DNA from: Seriola aureovittata
Taxonomy: Eukaryota > Chordata > Actinopteri > Carangiformes > Carangidae
NCBI RefSeq assembly: GCF_021018895.1
Contig: NC_079377.1
Span: 5,772,501 to 5,836,500, forward strand
Length of the DNA: 64,000 bases
Direction of reading: 5' to 3'
The notes below the pieces were generated by a model, which saw only the letters and a program-made list of their open reading frames with translations, did no database searches and had not been told where the DNA came from. The translations under genes and the position numbers were made by a program. This document shows, piece after piece, positions 1 through 12,749 of this stretch; the first letter of the stretch is position 1, and each line of letters opens with the position of its first letter.

Positions 1-489
1 GCAGAAATGTCTGCATAAAAAAATCCAATTAATCCTCCTGTGTGCTTGATATTCGGGTGAGGCAAAGGTAAACTAATACAGTAACATCTGTTAAAGCAAC
101 TGTAAACCCTTTAAAGTTATAATCCTAGAAATTTCCACAAAATCGAATCCCAATGTTGATACTTATCATGAATTTTCCTCCAATAGTTATTTATTATCAT
201 TAATTATCTCTCTATGAAGTCGTTTTACTGGTGATGGCAGACTCTGCGATTCCCGTGTGGGATTCTGATTGCCTTCCTAAGCATGAAGCATGATAGCAGC
301 CACAGTTTACTGATCGCTCTCTTTACACCGTGTCAGAGCTGGAGCGTCCTGCTGTCACAGCTTCACAATAATGCGTTCTCCTGGCGAAACGTGCAGGGGC
401 TTTATTGGGGCCACTGCTACAGGATATGCAACGTTTGTCACTTCAGTTTGTGATGATTGGGTATCAAGAAAAAATTCTTGTACTCAAAG
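1..489. other. Non-coding DNA, nothing recognised
   Basis: There is mixed AT-rich sequence without plausible exons or known repeat termini. A short GC-richer patch near 330-420 has no other distinguishing feature. Confidence 0.5.
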
Positions 490-626
490 AAATAGTTTGA
501 CATTGTGGGAAATATGCTTATCCTACCTGCTTTTTTAGTGAGAGCTGGATTAGAAGATATCGCTCTCATATCAACACAAAGCTACAGCCAGCAGCCTGTT
601 AGCATAAAGACTGGGAAACAGGGGGA
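490..626 (+). repeat. Interspersed fish repeat, copy A
   Basis: The segment AATAGTTTGACATTGTGGGA ... CAGCCAGCAGCCTGTTAGCA ... GACTGGGAAACAGGGG is the reverse-orientation counterpart of the block at 1719-1890. It resembles an interspersed element common in percomorph genomes. I do not assign a family name. It has no coding capacity. Confidence 0.6.
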
Positions 627-879
627 AACTGCTAGCACACAAAACCACCAATTCACAAACTGTCATTTTTACATTTTGATTAAAAATATTAAACAAACAA
701 GGTATTAAAGAGGACTTATTGTGGCCATTTTAAGTGTTAATCATTTCATTGTTGTCGACTTGATTTACATTCTTTAATGTTCTGAAAAGACATTAGTTTT
801 CTTCTGCTGTACATTTTGTACTGTACTCTCTTCACCCTCTGTCTGAAACACTCTGTTTGAGCTCAGGGCTCTTTAAGGC

Positions 880-1070
880 TCCCCTCCTCCCTTGAGCCCA
901 GTGTGCTCAGATTGGTCAGCTTGCCGGCAACTACCATGGCAACGACACGTTCCGCACGTCTTGTGTAAACAAACTTCGGATGCCAATATTCATAACTTGG
1001 AATATTTTTTTATAAGAAACCCTTCCAGACTAAAGGAATAGAAATAATGGAGGAACAGACAGTCCACAGG
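880..1070 (+). promoter_or_regulatory. Promoter-like segment with X-box-like site and possible short first exon
   Basis: A GC-richer patch holds an inverted CCAAT (ATTGG, 911-915) and, 14 bp on, ACTACCATGGCAAC (930-943). This matches the RFX X-box pattern RYYNYY-N(1-3)-RRNRAC. An ATG in good context (1047) opens MEEQTVH and runs into CACAG|GTATGG at 1069/1070, a plausible donor. RFX sites mark many cilia-gene promoters. I found no convincing second exon, so this could be a promoter of an unannotated transcript, an enhancer or chance. Confidence 0.35.
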
Positions 1071-1718
1071 TATGGAGTCTCCACCTCTTCACCTCCTGCT
1101 GGTTTACGATGCGGCTAAATCTGAATTAATTTAACTTTAGTGGGCATAGTTACTGAAAAATGAACTCAGCGGTTAAAATGTGGAAAATTCATCTGAGGTA
1201 ACGAGGTCAACACTGACAAACGTTTAAGCATTTATATCTTCGCTTTGCTGTTTCTTACTAACATGATCAGGTCGCAATCGGTTCGCAGTAACATGGTTAG
1301 CATCCACAATAACAATGCAGACTCACAGGTGAATCAATTGTGAATTACAGAAATAACCGTTGTGAAAATGAAACATCTAACTGTGCCTGGTTTCTGAAGC
1401 AGTCCTCCTTGGCTCACGCCATAATGTTTGGAGCAGTGGAGAACAATGGAAAAATGAAATAGATTTCTGCAGGAAATTAAGAACACTGTCTTTTCGGCAT
1501 GGCTGTTAAACTAAGGAAAAACCAAACAGAATTGGGTTTTTACCCTGACAGAGTTACTCCCTTTGATGTAAACTTAGATCCTTGTGACTCTGGAGACCAT
1601 TTACATGCACAAAAACCTATGTGACACCCTGCAAGTAAGGAAAAACTCAGAAAAGCATAATAGGTCCCCTTTAAGTGTTCATTAGTGAGCCTTAGAGGTG
1701 CTGCGGGTGGATTTTGGC

Positions 1719-1890
1719 AGGCCAGCTGTTTCCCTGTTTCCAGTGTTATGCCAAGCTAAGCTAAGCTAACCTGCTTCTAGCTTTAGGTGCATAGTTAACA
1801 CACAGTTATGAGTGGTCTCGATCTTCTCATGTAAAACTCAACAAGCTAGTAAATAAGTGTATTTTCTAAAATGTTAAGCTATTCCTTTAA
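1719..1890 (-). repeat. Interspersed fish repeat, copy B (inverted relative to copy A)
   Basis: On the + strand it contains TGTTTCCCTGTTTCCAGTG, AAGCTAAGCTAAGCTAACC, GATCTTCTCATGTAAAACTC and TTAAGCTATTCCTTTAA. These are the complements, in reverse order, of motifs in copy A. The hAT MITE at 1893 begins immediately after it. Confidence 0.6.
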
Positions 1891-1892
1891 AT

Positions 1893-2289
1893 CAGCAGTT
1901 TCCAACCTTTTCCAACTCATGGTCCCCTTAAAAATCTCAAAAAATTGCTGGTGGCCCACATCCGACCTCAAAACAATCTGAAAGCAGGGGAGACATGTAG
2001 GAAGCTCAATTTTTCTTTTTTGTTTGACGCATCAATTCACCATCTGTGTCTCGACTTTCTTTCCTTTTAACTCGTCCTGTTGCTAACTAGCTGTCCTCCA
2101 GTGATACTGATACTCCAGTGGTTGTCATGGATGTAATGTTTCAATGCGTAATCAGACTGAGATAGAAATCAAGTAGGCTATACAATGAGGTCCAGTGGCA
2201 ACGACATACAAGTTCCTATCATTGTCAGTCCACTTGCAATATCTTTATGGCCCACCAGTGGGTTGCAGCCCACAGGTTGAGAACCACTG
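1893..2289 (+). mobile_element. hAT-type non-autonomous element (MITE), copy 1
   Basis: This 397-bp non-coding element has termini CAGCAGTTTCCAACC and GGTTGAGAACCACTG, which are imperfect inverted repeats of the hAT type. The flanking octamers CTTTAAAT and CTTTCAGT agree at 6 of 8 positions, consistent with a decayed 8-bp target-site duplication. The body matches the element at 14222-14617 in the opposite orientation. Confidence 0.75.
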
Positions 2290-5200
2290 CTTTCAGTTAA
2301 AGGTTGTAAAACTCATCATATTCTACACTGTCTGACTGTCTCATGGACTGATCCCTGACTTAGTGAACTGGTGTGCAGCCTTAGCATGAAGTAATTATCA
2401 TTTCCTGTTGAAAAGTCAGGGAGCTCAGTCAAAGTAGAGATGCTCCAGTCCCATTTTATCATCCTGATCCTGACCCGTTGTTTAATATTGCGTGTCTTCC
2501 AATCTGATATTTATTTTCATCATATTTTTTCTTTAGTTTTGCGAACATAATAAAGCTGAACATTACATCCGAAGGCTACAGTAAGACTGCATAATTACTA
2601 ATATGTTTTGACGGCACGATTTCTCTCATGGTTTCGTTGTTTAGTGTTTCATAGTGTTGTGTGTAATATGTGTGCAGACGAGTGTCAGTGGCAGGAACCT
2701 TTAGGGACAGAATTTAAACAGCCTCTCTTCATGTTCAGGGTGAACAAACTATTTCTTCCAATTTTTCAATGAAGCTTGAAGTTTACAGTGAGTAAAATAT
2801 GAAATCCACTGCATCATTGCTTCACATTTTACAGAGACTGCATCATATCCTCATGATGCATTTGGTGTCTTTGGAAAATTCAAGATGTTCACTAGAATTC
2901 AAAGCAAAGATCTATGGGGACAAAGTTTGGCTGAACAGCATAAGCTTGTAATGATTGAACTAAAAGTGGGTCATTGAGGTTTAAATGAGGTGAAGAATTA
3001 AGAAGCCTAAATGTTAAGGCACATAACAAGTAACTGCAACATCCAGTCTGATCTTTGTTGCATGTTAAATCCTTCTCTCTCTCTCCTCCATATTTCTTGT
3101 CTGTATCTCTACCACTGCAATCAAATGAAGAAAAAATAATTTAAAAAAAAAGGTTTCACTTATATCAGAGCTTTCTTTTCTGTATAAAGACTTAACTTTA
3201 AGGTCAGAGCCGGGCAGTAAAGGTGAAAACGCTGATTAGAGGGTTGTTGGCTCCCCATGTGGCTGCTTGGAGTATCTCAGTGTTGCTAAATGAGCATGGC
3301 CTCAGGTGACAAGTGTGATGGAGCAGCTGGCTGTCTGTTGGGACCTTCAGCACCGCTGGAAATCCAGACTGGATGCCCCTGATGCATGTCTCAGGCCACA
3401 GACACTTCTGAGAAAAGTCAACCAGATTTATCCGCACCCCCCCTTGATGCGTGCATGTTTGTGTGTGTGTGTCTGTGTATGTGCTTGTTCGTGCGTATGT
3501 GCAAATAAAAATACATGGATGTCTGCTTCCTGTGTAAGCATATGGTGCACTTTGTGCTTAGACTGGCATTTGTAGGTTTTGAAGCTGACTGAAATGTGCT
3601 GAAAAAAATTCTCGCAACTTCGACAGGGATACTGAAGAGATCTCTCATCTTCAGAAACAGTCACACACTCTGGTTCCATTTCATATTCGGGACTGTATAC
3701 GCCATTTTATGTATATATACCACTATATTGCCCTATGTTGTTGAAAAAGGACATGGCTCGTCAATATAAGTATTTTGGAAAAAGATGCAAATCACACTTT
3801 AACTCTTTTATGGACAAATAACACATCATTTGTGCTATTAACCAGCATGTTTTGTTTTTTTTACTTTTGCCTTTTCAAAATTCTCCAGAATTTATATTAT
3901 TGTTATTTTATTCATTCTGACAAGAGACTTTTGCCATTATTTCTTTCTGCCAGTACTACTTTCAACTGTCCATTACAGAGGAAAAAGTAGCAAAAACATC
4001 AAGGGAACATCAAGTAACTAAAAGCAAACTCCAATAACCAATAAATTCTTTAAGGGATAGCAGCTCCTTAATACTCTTCAAAACGCACCTGGGGTTGCAG
4101 TTGGAGCGTTGTAATTCCAAGGTCACAAGTTTCTCCGTTGCTCTAATGAGCTGTGCTGCAAATTTGAGGTCAAACACAAATCACGTCAAGAGGGCAGCGG
4201 GGAACGGCGAGGCAAGCGAAGACGGAGCTCCAAAAACGAGGCCAGTCTCAGCTGTTCGCCTGGAGACTCGAGAAGGCCAGGGAGATGTTGATCTGTCTAC
4301 ACGGAGAAAAACCATGTGTCACCTCAAAAACACAACCCTCCTCCCCCATCATCCCACTGCGACCACATGGGGACCGGGCAGACATGATGTTCTTCACTTC
4401 CTTCATCTGTATTACACAACATGACCCAATTTGTTCAGGTCATCCAGATAAGGTCATACTGTCTGTTGTAGTTTCTAAAGGCAAATCTAATGACAGATAA
4501 CTTGGATTATTTTATGATCTCTTGCAAAAATATAAAACAGCCAGCTACTTTGTTTTGCTTTTCTTTGTTCCTTTGGGCATTAATAACAAAGATGATAATT
4601 ATTGTTTTCAGTTATTAGCATCAAACAGCCTAGATGTGTTCTAGGTGTCTAATTGAAGGGGGCATTCCAGCTTTTTTAAAATATTGTCTTGTTCATAAAG
4701 AGACAGAGAGACAGATTACACAAGACTAGGTCAAAACCTTGTGTATGGCTGGATCGCATATGGTCAATGTGTGAAATTGGTGGATGCAGCTGAAAACGGA
4801 AATCCTGATTTTATAAACGCAATGTCGTCAATCACCAGACACTTACATAAGTTAAAGACAAAGACTGAGCTGTTTTTTCCGATACATTTACTTGTTGCAA
4901 GTTAAAAGATGTAAGGTTGTTTCTATAAATGTTCTTAAGATTCTGCACATTTCCCAAACCAGAGTGCATGTGCATGACATTAACCGCTTTGTAACGTCAG
5001 CTGTCTGTGATGCATGATACTGAATTCACTAATGTTGCACATTTAACTGTCTGTAAACCAAAAAGACATCACAAAGCATAAACAAAGAAATGTTATAGGT
5101 GGAATTGTTAAATATTACAATGGAGCCTAATGTGCATTCACCAGTCTGTAGCCTACACTGCCAACAGAGTGGTGGTTCCTACATGATAAGCTTCATGAAT

Positions 5201-6179
5201 GTGCTCATCGTCAGTTGTGAATGTATTTGATCTAAAAGAGTGTGACCAACAGCATACACACCATAGATAAGTTCTAAAAATGTTTATGTCCTCCATGGGA
5301 TTACTTTTTAGGCCTAACACACTTTGTTGAGTGCTAGAAAACAGCTCAATCAGATTAGGACAACAAAATCTTCAACAACACAATAGAAATGTGCTCTAAT
5401 GGTTGAGAAGGAAAGAGTTTATGTTGGTTCACTAGATGTGATTCATGTTGGAGAGATCTATTTTCCCTTTGCACATCAGCACATACAGTCTGAGGAACAT
5501 TAGCCCTTTTACGGCTGAAAAAGGCTTTTTTGAGAAAAAAGGCGTAATCCACAATTCAGAAGCACATGTGAGGTAGATTTTAGAACAAAAAGAAGTTTGC
5601 CTGCATCCTTTGGATCGCAAAAACCACTATAGGAAAAATATAGACACATCAGCAGTCAGCAGCCTAACAGATTGGTAGGGCAGGCGAGTGTCCAAGTTAG
5701 AAGTGGAAGAGAACAGCTTGAAGGCTAATGAGCCAGTCAAGTGGATATCCTCTAGAAAAATATGCCAGGATCTGCTCTCATCTCAGTGATGTGCTTTACT
5801 GAACTATAGCTTAATTCCTCTTTAGACACACAGACCCTTTTTGGAATCTTTAGACGAATCAACCAGAATAAACCTATTAATCTGTTGGACAACATGTGAA
5901 AAATACCACATCACCACATTCACTATCTATCACACTCAGGCAAATCCTTGTAAAAACAGAAGAAGAAGCAGTCAGCTGTGCAAGAATTCATACAAAAAGC
6001 AAAGTAGAAAATATATATAAAATAATTTGCAATTCAATCCGTGTATGTGTACCCTCCTGTTCAGACCAAATATGTTTTTAAATCAGAAATTAGATCAAAA
6101 ACGAATAGCAGAAAAAACATTATTTTGACATTGGCATTGATTTGAGGGAGGTGAAACAGTCTCCTGTAAAATGATGATG
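2290..6179. other. Non-coding DNA with one GC-richer block
   Basis: This is mostly AT-rich with no supported exon. A short GT-rich patch lies near 3458-3485. The block at about 4185-4400 is GC-richer and open in more than one frame, but lacks convincing splice signals. It is treated as a finding rather than a gene. Confidence 0.5.
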
Positions 6180-7361
6180 TGAAGCGCCGCTATAGCTACA
6201 CACCTGGGATCACTCTCATAAGGTCAGTCAGCAAGCTGACCCGGATACAGATCCCTGTGCAGTTAGCCATAATGGACGCTCGAGGCGACTGCTTTCTGTG
6301 TTCACAATCACACCGGATATCAAAGTAAAAAATTGATATCACAGGCTGATCCACTGCATCAGGGCAACTCATAATGTGACTCAGTAGTGTGTATGACCCC
6401 GCGTGCCTGTATGCACTCCCAACAATGTGTGGGATCTCCTCCCAGACCTGCATCAGGGCATCATTGAGCTCCTGAACAGTCTGTGGCAGTACTTGGCGGC
6501 GCCGGATGAATGATACATAATGCCCCATAGATGCTCAATTGGATTTAGGTCAGGGGAACGTGAGGGCCAGTCAATGGCATCAATGCCTTCGTCATCCAGG
6601 AAGTGCCTACACACTCTGGCCACCTGATGCCTTTGTCCTGCACCATGAGGAACCTAGGGCCCAGTGCAGCAGCGTAAGGTCTGACAATCGCTTTGAGGAT
6701 TTCATCCCGGTACCTAACAGCAGTCAGACCTTCCAAGGATATGCTCCCCAGGTCATCACTGACCCACCGCCAAACTGGTCATGCTGGATAATGTTACAGG
6801 CAGCATAATGTTCACGATGGCGTCTCCAGACTCTTTCACGCCTGTTACATGTGCTTAGTGTGAACCTGCTTTCATCTGTGAAGAGAACAGGTCGCCAGTG
6901 GTGGACCTGCCAATTTTGGTGTTCTCTGGTGAATGCCAATCGAGCTGCACGGTGCTGGGCCGTGATCACAAGTCCCACTAGAGGACGTCCGGCTCTCATG
7001 CCACCGTCATGGAGTCTGGAGATCATGTTGCTCCTCCTTTTCCTCCTGGCACAAAGGAGCAGGTACCGGTCCTGCTGCTGACACTAGCAAAGCACAAAAC
7101 TAGAGAAGAATCAATCAGGAAGGATCAGGAGAGAGCAACTGTCTGTGGCCACCACATGCAAAACCCACTCCCTTTTTGGGGGTCGTCTTGCTTTTGCCTC
7201 TCCATTGCACCTGTTGTCACTTTCATTTGCACCAAAGCAGGTGAAATTGATTCAAAATCACTTGTGCTTCCTAAATGGACAGATTGATATCTCTGAAGTT
7301 TAACTGATTTGGTTTTATACTGTGGTGATTAAGTGTTCCCTTCATTCTTTTGAGCAGTGTA
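6180..7361 (-). mobile_element. Degraded Tc1/mariner-type DNA transposon
   Basis: Minus-strand reading frames show Tc1 transposase features spread over several frames (about 7026-6724, 6736-6545, 6528-6196). They include GRPLVGLVITAQHRAARLAF, VLFTDESRFTL (the DDE-domain Asp region) and HDQFGGGSVMTWGA, with DALMQVWEEIPH near the end. Frameshifts and stops make it a pseudogene. The DNA-binding N-terminus is deleted. The right terminus, which reads TACACTGCTCAAAAG from 7361 on the - strand, is recognisable as a fish Tc1-type inverted repeat. I could not find the matching left terminus, so the element is 3'-truncated. Confidence 0.85.
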
Positions 7362-10137
7362 CTGTACATTGTCAGAGAACCTTTTATTTTACATTTTACA
7401 CCTTGCCAGATTCATTAATCAACCATGTTTCCTCATTATGTGCACAATGCAGTCTGAAGTTCAGCAAAAGATAATATGAGACTTGAACAGTCTGAGTTGG
7501 ACAAATGAAGTGGGTACTGTATCTCCCACAGTTAGTCTTTTAAGTATCAAATCTTGTTTCCACAGATAGTATTTTCTTAAAGTGCAGCATAGAGGAATAG
7601 TTTTTTTTTTTTTAATGGAAGTTTCCTATTACCTTGCAGAGCACGAATAACAATATAGCATTATTGGAGTTATTAAAAAATATATTTATTATTTGGCCAT
7701 GATTGGAATGTTACGTACATCATTACTTCCTTATTGGGAGTCAGTCAATTAAAGCATTCAGTCCAGCTGCTGTGTTAGTTTTTTGGCGCACTATGAAGGC
7801 TAACTCCTTAGACTAGTATGTGTCTGATGAATATAGGCATTGTTTCTAAAGATGAGTCAGGCACACCATGTGAATTCATGAGGGCAGAATAGTGGCAGTG
7901 ACTCTCCTGTCATGGTAACAGCTCTCCTGGAGTGAATCACTAAATGGCCCGTGAGCAGCAGCCCCTGGGGAAAATGCTCAGGGTGCAGCCGCTGAAAGAC
8001 ATCTACGGCTCCCAACTGAGGGTCACCTGGACGAGAAAATTCAATCTAAATCCTGACATTGTTTTATAGTAAAGCTGGGATAACACACAGTATAACTCTG
8101 CACCTCAGTATCAACCCAGGGAGCTATAATTGTAAAGAAAAGCTTTAAGGGGCTGTGGGAGAGGGAATACAACAGGGATTAATAGAGGTTTTGCATCAGA
8201 TACTTTTTGACTCTGAGTTTTCTACTGTGGACTGTCACCTGCTCTCCACCGCTGAGTCCACATGCAAATGTCACTAGGCAAACAGAACACCATGTAATAA
8301 GTCAAAGTTACAACTTTGGTTTATTTTGGATTATGGGGACACAAACAGCAGCATCTTCTCCTTTTTTTATCCCATGAAATGAAACCTGGTGCTGATGAAA
8401 ACCCTCTCTCTGAAGCTGTAGTAAAAGACCTGAAAAGGCTTTAGATAGAAGCCCCTCCCAATTAATACTACTGCAAGTCAATATGACTTGCTACTTAGCT
8501 ACTTTCTGTAGAAGAAAGTCACTAGTATTGCCCCGAGAGGCACACCTCTCTCAGTGAGAGGATGGAACCACTGTTTTTACCTGTAAAATTTTTGTGAGTT
8601 TCTAACAAATAAATTGAGTGGGCAATTTTTTGATTTACCATTGTGAAATAGCTGCAGAGACACTACCTACCATCTTGTCAGAACAAAGCGACTAAGTGCA
8701 TTTGTCAGATAATATCTTGAGTGAACTATCATACATTTCGTTGCTGTTTCTGTACACTAGGTCCTCTTGTCCTTGCACTATATACCAGTACAGACTGTGC
8801 TTTCTGCCGAATGTTGCCACAGTGCATCTCCTATTGTATATTCAGTTATGAATTTGGAGAATAATCCTATTCATTCCTACTAAGTGACACTTAGACATAA
8901 TGTATACAGTGTGAACTTTACAGTTACCGGCCTCTTAAACTCTGACAGTGTAAGAAAGCTGAAGTTTGTGACACACAAAAGTTACCACCACACTCTCAGT
9001 CACACAGCATTACTCTTTGCTTATTGCTCTTTTTGAACATTTGAACCGTGGATGAGCAAAGTTATGGTTATAACAGTGTGATGTTTTGTACTCAGTGTGT
9101 CTCATTGTATATGATTGCCTTGTGCATGTGCTACTTGACTCATCCAGTTTTGTCTTTGGTTTAAAGGGGTATATTGCTGTATTGCTTATAGAGAGCTTAT
9201 ATGTGGATTTGTGTAAGTCACTCATATTACCTCAATTTAGTTATATGAAAAAAGTGGTGTGTATTAAATATTAGATGAAGAACATACAAGGTTAAAATGT
9301 GGTTTGATGATACATGTAGTTTAGCTGGCCATTAAATTGTGATGGAAAATAATTTATCTTCATACTATAATTTTTATTAAAGGAAATGCACATGGCTATG
9401 CGCTGACTTATCTGTTAAATATTTTTCGAGTGCAAAATGAAACCACAATCATATATACTACTACTGTCTGAGAGGAATGTGGGTCTGACTTATCAGGTGC
9501 TAATAAACTAGCTGAAATGAACGAACAATGAAGGACCAATGAAAACTGTCAACAATAACAGAAGAAATCATTGTGATCTAAGGAATCTTCAGACAAATGT
9601 TCAGAAGTAAGAGAAATCACAACATCATGTTGAAAGTATTTAAGCAAAAGGAGCAAAGATAGAATACTGACACTGTGTAGCTGTGCTCTCATGGAGTACA
9701 TTTCAGTAACTCGCTTTAACTCTTAAGCCACAAGATGTTTTGGTTCTCTTCCACAGCTGAGGTTACCCTTCCAAGGGACAAAACTCATTTGCTACCTAAA
9801 GCTACCTGAGTGTTCATTAAGAAATTGACCTTCCAGGGTATGAAGCTTACACTGCAGCAGGGAGCAAAGGCAATATTACGGCTCAGTTGTTGGTGTCACA
9901 GAGCCTCCTGTGGTCCTTACAGTCAATCCTTAACAAAGCCTCGTGAACACAGAGGAAACAAGGAACAGTTCACCGTGAGGTCTGTGGATTGTCCTCCTGA
10001 ATGACTAGGACATTGTTTCTGGAAAGAGGGTTAGAGTTAAGGTTATGTTGCTGTTGAAATTTTCTGTCTGTTTTCAATGCCGTGGACACCACACAAACAA
10101 AATTTTACTTAGCTGCACTGCAGGCAAAACATCAAGA
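7362..10137. other. Non-coding DNA upstream of nkx6.2
   Basis: No exon is supported. A compositionally distinct block at about 7860-8030 is a weak candidate regulatory element. The remainder is AT-rich and unremarkable. Confidence 0.45.
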
Positions 10138-10412
10138 GATTGCATTAGCACAGTCACTTGCACTGTGTCAGCCACTGCCACCTACAAGCGAACAAATAAC
10201 ACTACTAAATAAATGTGCTTACCGTTCTGATACGTCTTGTAGTCGCAGTTTTTGGTTACAACAAACTCCTCAAAAATTTTGGGTCTCTATGATGTTTCCT
10301 CCACTAACTATCTTGATACGCTTTGCTCTTTCACCTGCCAACCTAGCCACCCACCACTCGCAAGCAGCCTCTGATCCAGGATTTTTCAATGAGCAAGTAA
10401 GAGTAGATGTAA
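10138..10412 (+). repeat. Diverged interspersed repeat, copy 1
   Basis: It shares with 15549-15858, in the same order and orientation, segments such as TTGCATTAGCACA, CCACTGCCA, TTACTGTTCTGAT / TTACCGTTCTGAT, ATCTTGATAC, GCAAGCAGC and CTGATCCAG. The relationship is clear but strongly diverged. An open frame of about 124 codons over this copy is probably accidental, because copy 2 has no equivalent frame. I do not recognise the family. Confidence 0.6.
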
Positions 10413-10769
10413 ATACCAGCTGGCCACTGAATGCATCAAAGTCAAGCAATACTTAAATATCAGTTGCACAGTAATGGCAGTTCACTTGTCTGCAGTATCT
10501 TTGAACTTACATGCTGACTCGTGTAAATCATTAGGTATATCCGATTTCTGATTTTCAGGTTCATCATATGAAATGATTATCAGAGCTGTGAAAGGTGAAT
10601 ATATGTTCTAAATCTGCGAACAACACTCATCACCCTTCTTCTCTGTCACCTAGAAACTTTTATTTTCATTATTAGAGCAGCCTCTTTTAATACTGAATGT
10701 GTGATACAAGCAGTAGCACTTTCATTGTAGCAGACAGTGTCTTCCAACAATACCTTCATTTGTTCATCC

Positions 10770-11060
10770 CTCTGTGTGGCTGGATGTTTACCCGTCTGAG
10801 ATGAAGGGATGCAGTCGTGGTCTAATTACAGTTCCCATTTATACACAATCCAGGCAATCCTCTGCTTTTTGCTCCCTTACAGTCAGATTATACAATGAGG
10901 TATCAGCCTGAGCTAAATGGTAATGAGAGCACGAAAAAAGAGCCCCCTTGTGACAGGTTGCTATCATCTATCAGCTTTTATCCTGATCCACACAGACCTC
11001 CTTCAGGCCTGCTTCTATAATCAGCTATGACATTGGTGTGTGAAAGCTCATCACATTTCT
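10770..11060. promoter_or_regulatory. Candidate conserved non-coding element, about 12 kb upstream of nkx6.2
   Basis: This repeat-free block of balanced composition contains GGTCTAATTACAG, TATCATCTATCAGC and TCAGCTATGACATTGG, with no ORF. The texture is that of vertebrate enhancers: homeodomain TAATTA cores between GC-richer words. No alignment was available. Confidence 0.3.
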
Positions 11061-11309
11061 GTTGAAAATAATTAGTACCAATGGCACTACATAATATTAA
11101 TGTGTTCTTTTTATCCACAGCTGCTTGATACATGTTTACACAGAACCATGACATTTAACCACACAGATATTTGACATAAGTAGCGATGGAAGAGTTTGGA
11201 CAGTTTCCTTCATTCCTGCCAGTGAATATGTCTTCATTTGAAGGCAGACATGGTTACTCTACCAAGGCAGCAGTTTTATACAGTACTGTAAGGTGCTGTG
11301 ACATGTTGT

Positions 11310-11920
11310 GATCAATGTAATTAATTACAGCAGGGATGGTAGGAAACCTGCAGCCCTATCCCTCCTCCTTGCGCTCCCCTCCCGCCTGGAGGAAGCAGCA
11401 TCTACCCTTCCCTCCGACTGTCCCCACCAGTTCATCTCTATTAGGGAGCAAATGAGCTGTCGAGCTGCCCACAGAAGTGCTCGGACAAACAAAGAATGGG
11501 GCTCCTCTGGAGAGGCTCCTGCCACCCCATGGGCATCTACCTTACGCTACGCATGCCGAGGCTACTGATCGATCAATAACCTAGACGCTAATTGCTTCTT
11601 TAAAAGAAAAAGTAAGCCTTTATAAGCCACTTGAAAACATCGATTACAAATTTTGTTCCGCAAACTTGCTCTTTAGGGATGACTTTGGTAATGGCAGTGG
11701 GCATTGCTCATGAAATATCTTCGTTTTAAGTTCTGTACCAGAAACAAAAGCTTAGAGAGCAGACAATGCTGCTAGGCCCGGCCACTCATTCATCTTAATC
11801 CAGATAAACTCCTTATCCTTCATCTGCCTTTAATTCTCTCACTTCTTATTCACTCTGTCATCAATACCGGCAACAGCTGAGGTGGGCGAGCCGGCCTCCA
11901 AGGAGAGCAGACAGCAACAC
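11310..11920. promoter_or_regulatory. Candidate conserved non-coding element with ONECUT-like site
   Basis: GC-richer DNA with the palindrome TGATCGATCA at 11566-11575, followed by ATCAATAAC and then GCTAATTGC. ATCGAT/ATCAAT is the ONECUT core and TAATTG is a homeodomain core. Open frames on both strands at 11,308-11,568 overlap each other and resemble no family I know. Confidence 0.35.
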
Positions 11921-12749
11921 TATGTCCTGAAAAATGTCCTCAAGAAGAAAAAATGCTAAATGTCTCCAGGAAAGAGGTGAAAATTCAAACAGTGGTGGAT
12001 GCCGAGGCCTTCGGGCTGCGTCACAGGCAGGGGAACCCTAGCAGTGCTGACCTTTGGGTGTCGAAGCTATCAATCAGCCTGACCCTGTGGACGCTCCAGC
12101 TCTCCTAAACAGCCCAGTCTGTACCCTTGATATCTGCGAAACAAGAAGCATTACATTTATCTCACAGCTGGTAACGATGACAGGTCAACCAGACAGAAAC
12201 TCCACGTTCCAACTTCTTACCTCAGATCACTTCTCTGATCATCATCTTGATAACCAATGAACCTTTTTACTTTTACAAACTCATTTCATTTCTATCCTTA
12301 CTGCTTTACCTAGTTCCTTGGATGTTAATACTCATTAAGTTTTATACATCAACCAACTTCTTTCAGATTAATAAAATCATCATAGTGAAAAACTGTTTTT
12401 CTTCCAACTGGGTTTGTTGAAACACTGTGACTCACCAAAAGGACACAGACATCATTTGTTGGAAATCATTGACAAATGAACTTTCAGAATACTCTAAACC
12501 GATGTTTTTTTTTCAAGACATTAACATTTTAGCAAAAGGTTAATGTTTCATGATTGACAGATATTTCCTTTCTTTTCTCAACCCCCCCCCCAAAAAATCT
12601 AAATAAAACACCCTGAATCCAGACACCTGGAGGGAGCCTGTGCTGTGATCATTTGAGTGTCTAAATCACTGCTGCCCTCATAAACATTCAAATAAGGTCT
12701 GGTGTTGATCACAGCTGCTGATGTTCAGTTACTGGGTGTCATCCAAACA

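Noticed and set aside
10082..10456. 124-codon plus-strand frame
   Set aside because: It coincides with a repeat copy, and the second copy at 15.5 kb lacks the frame.
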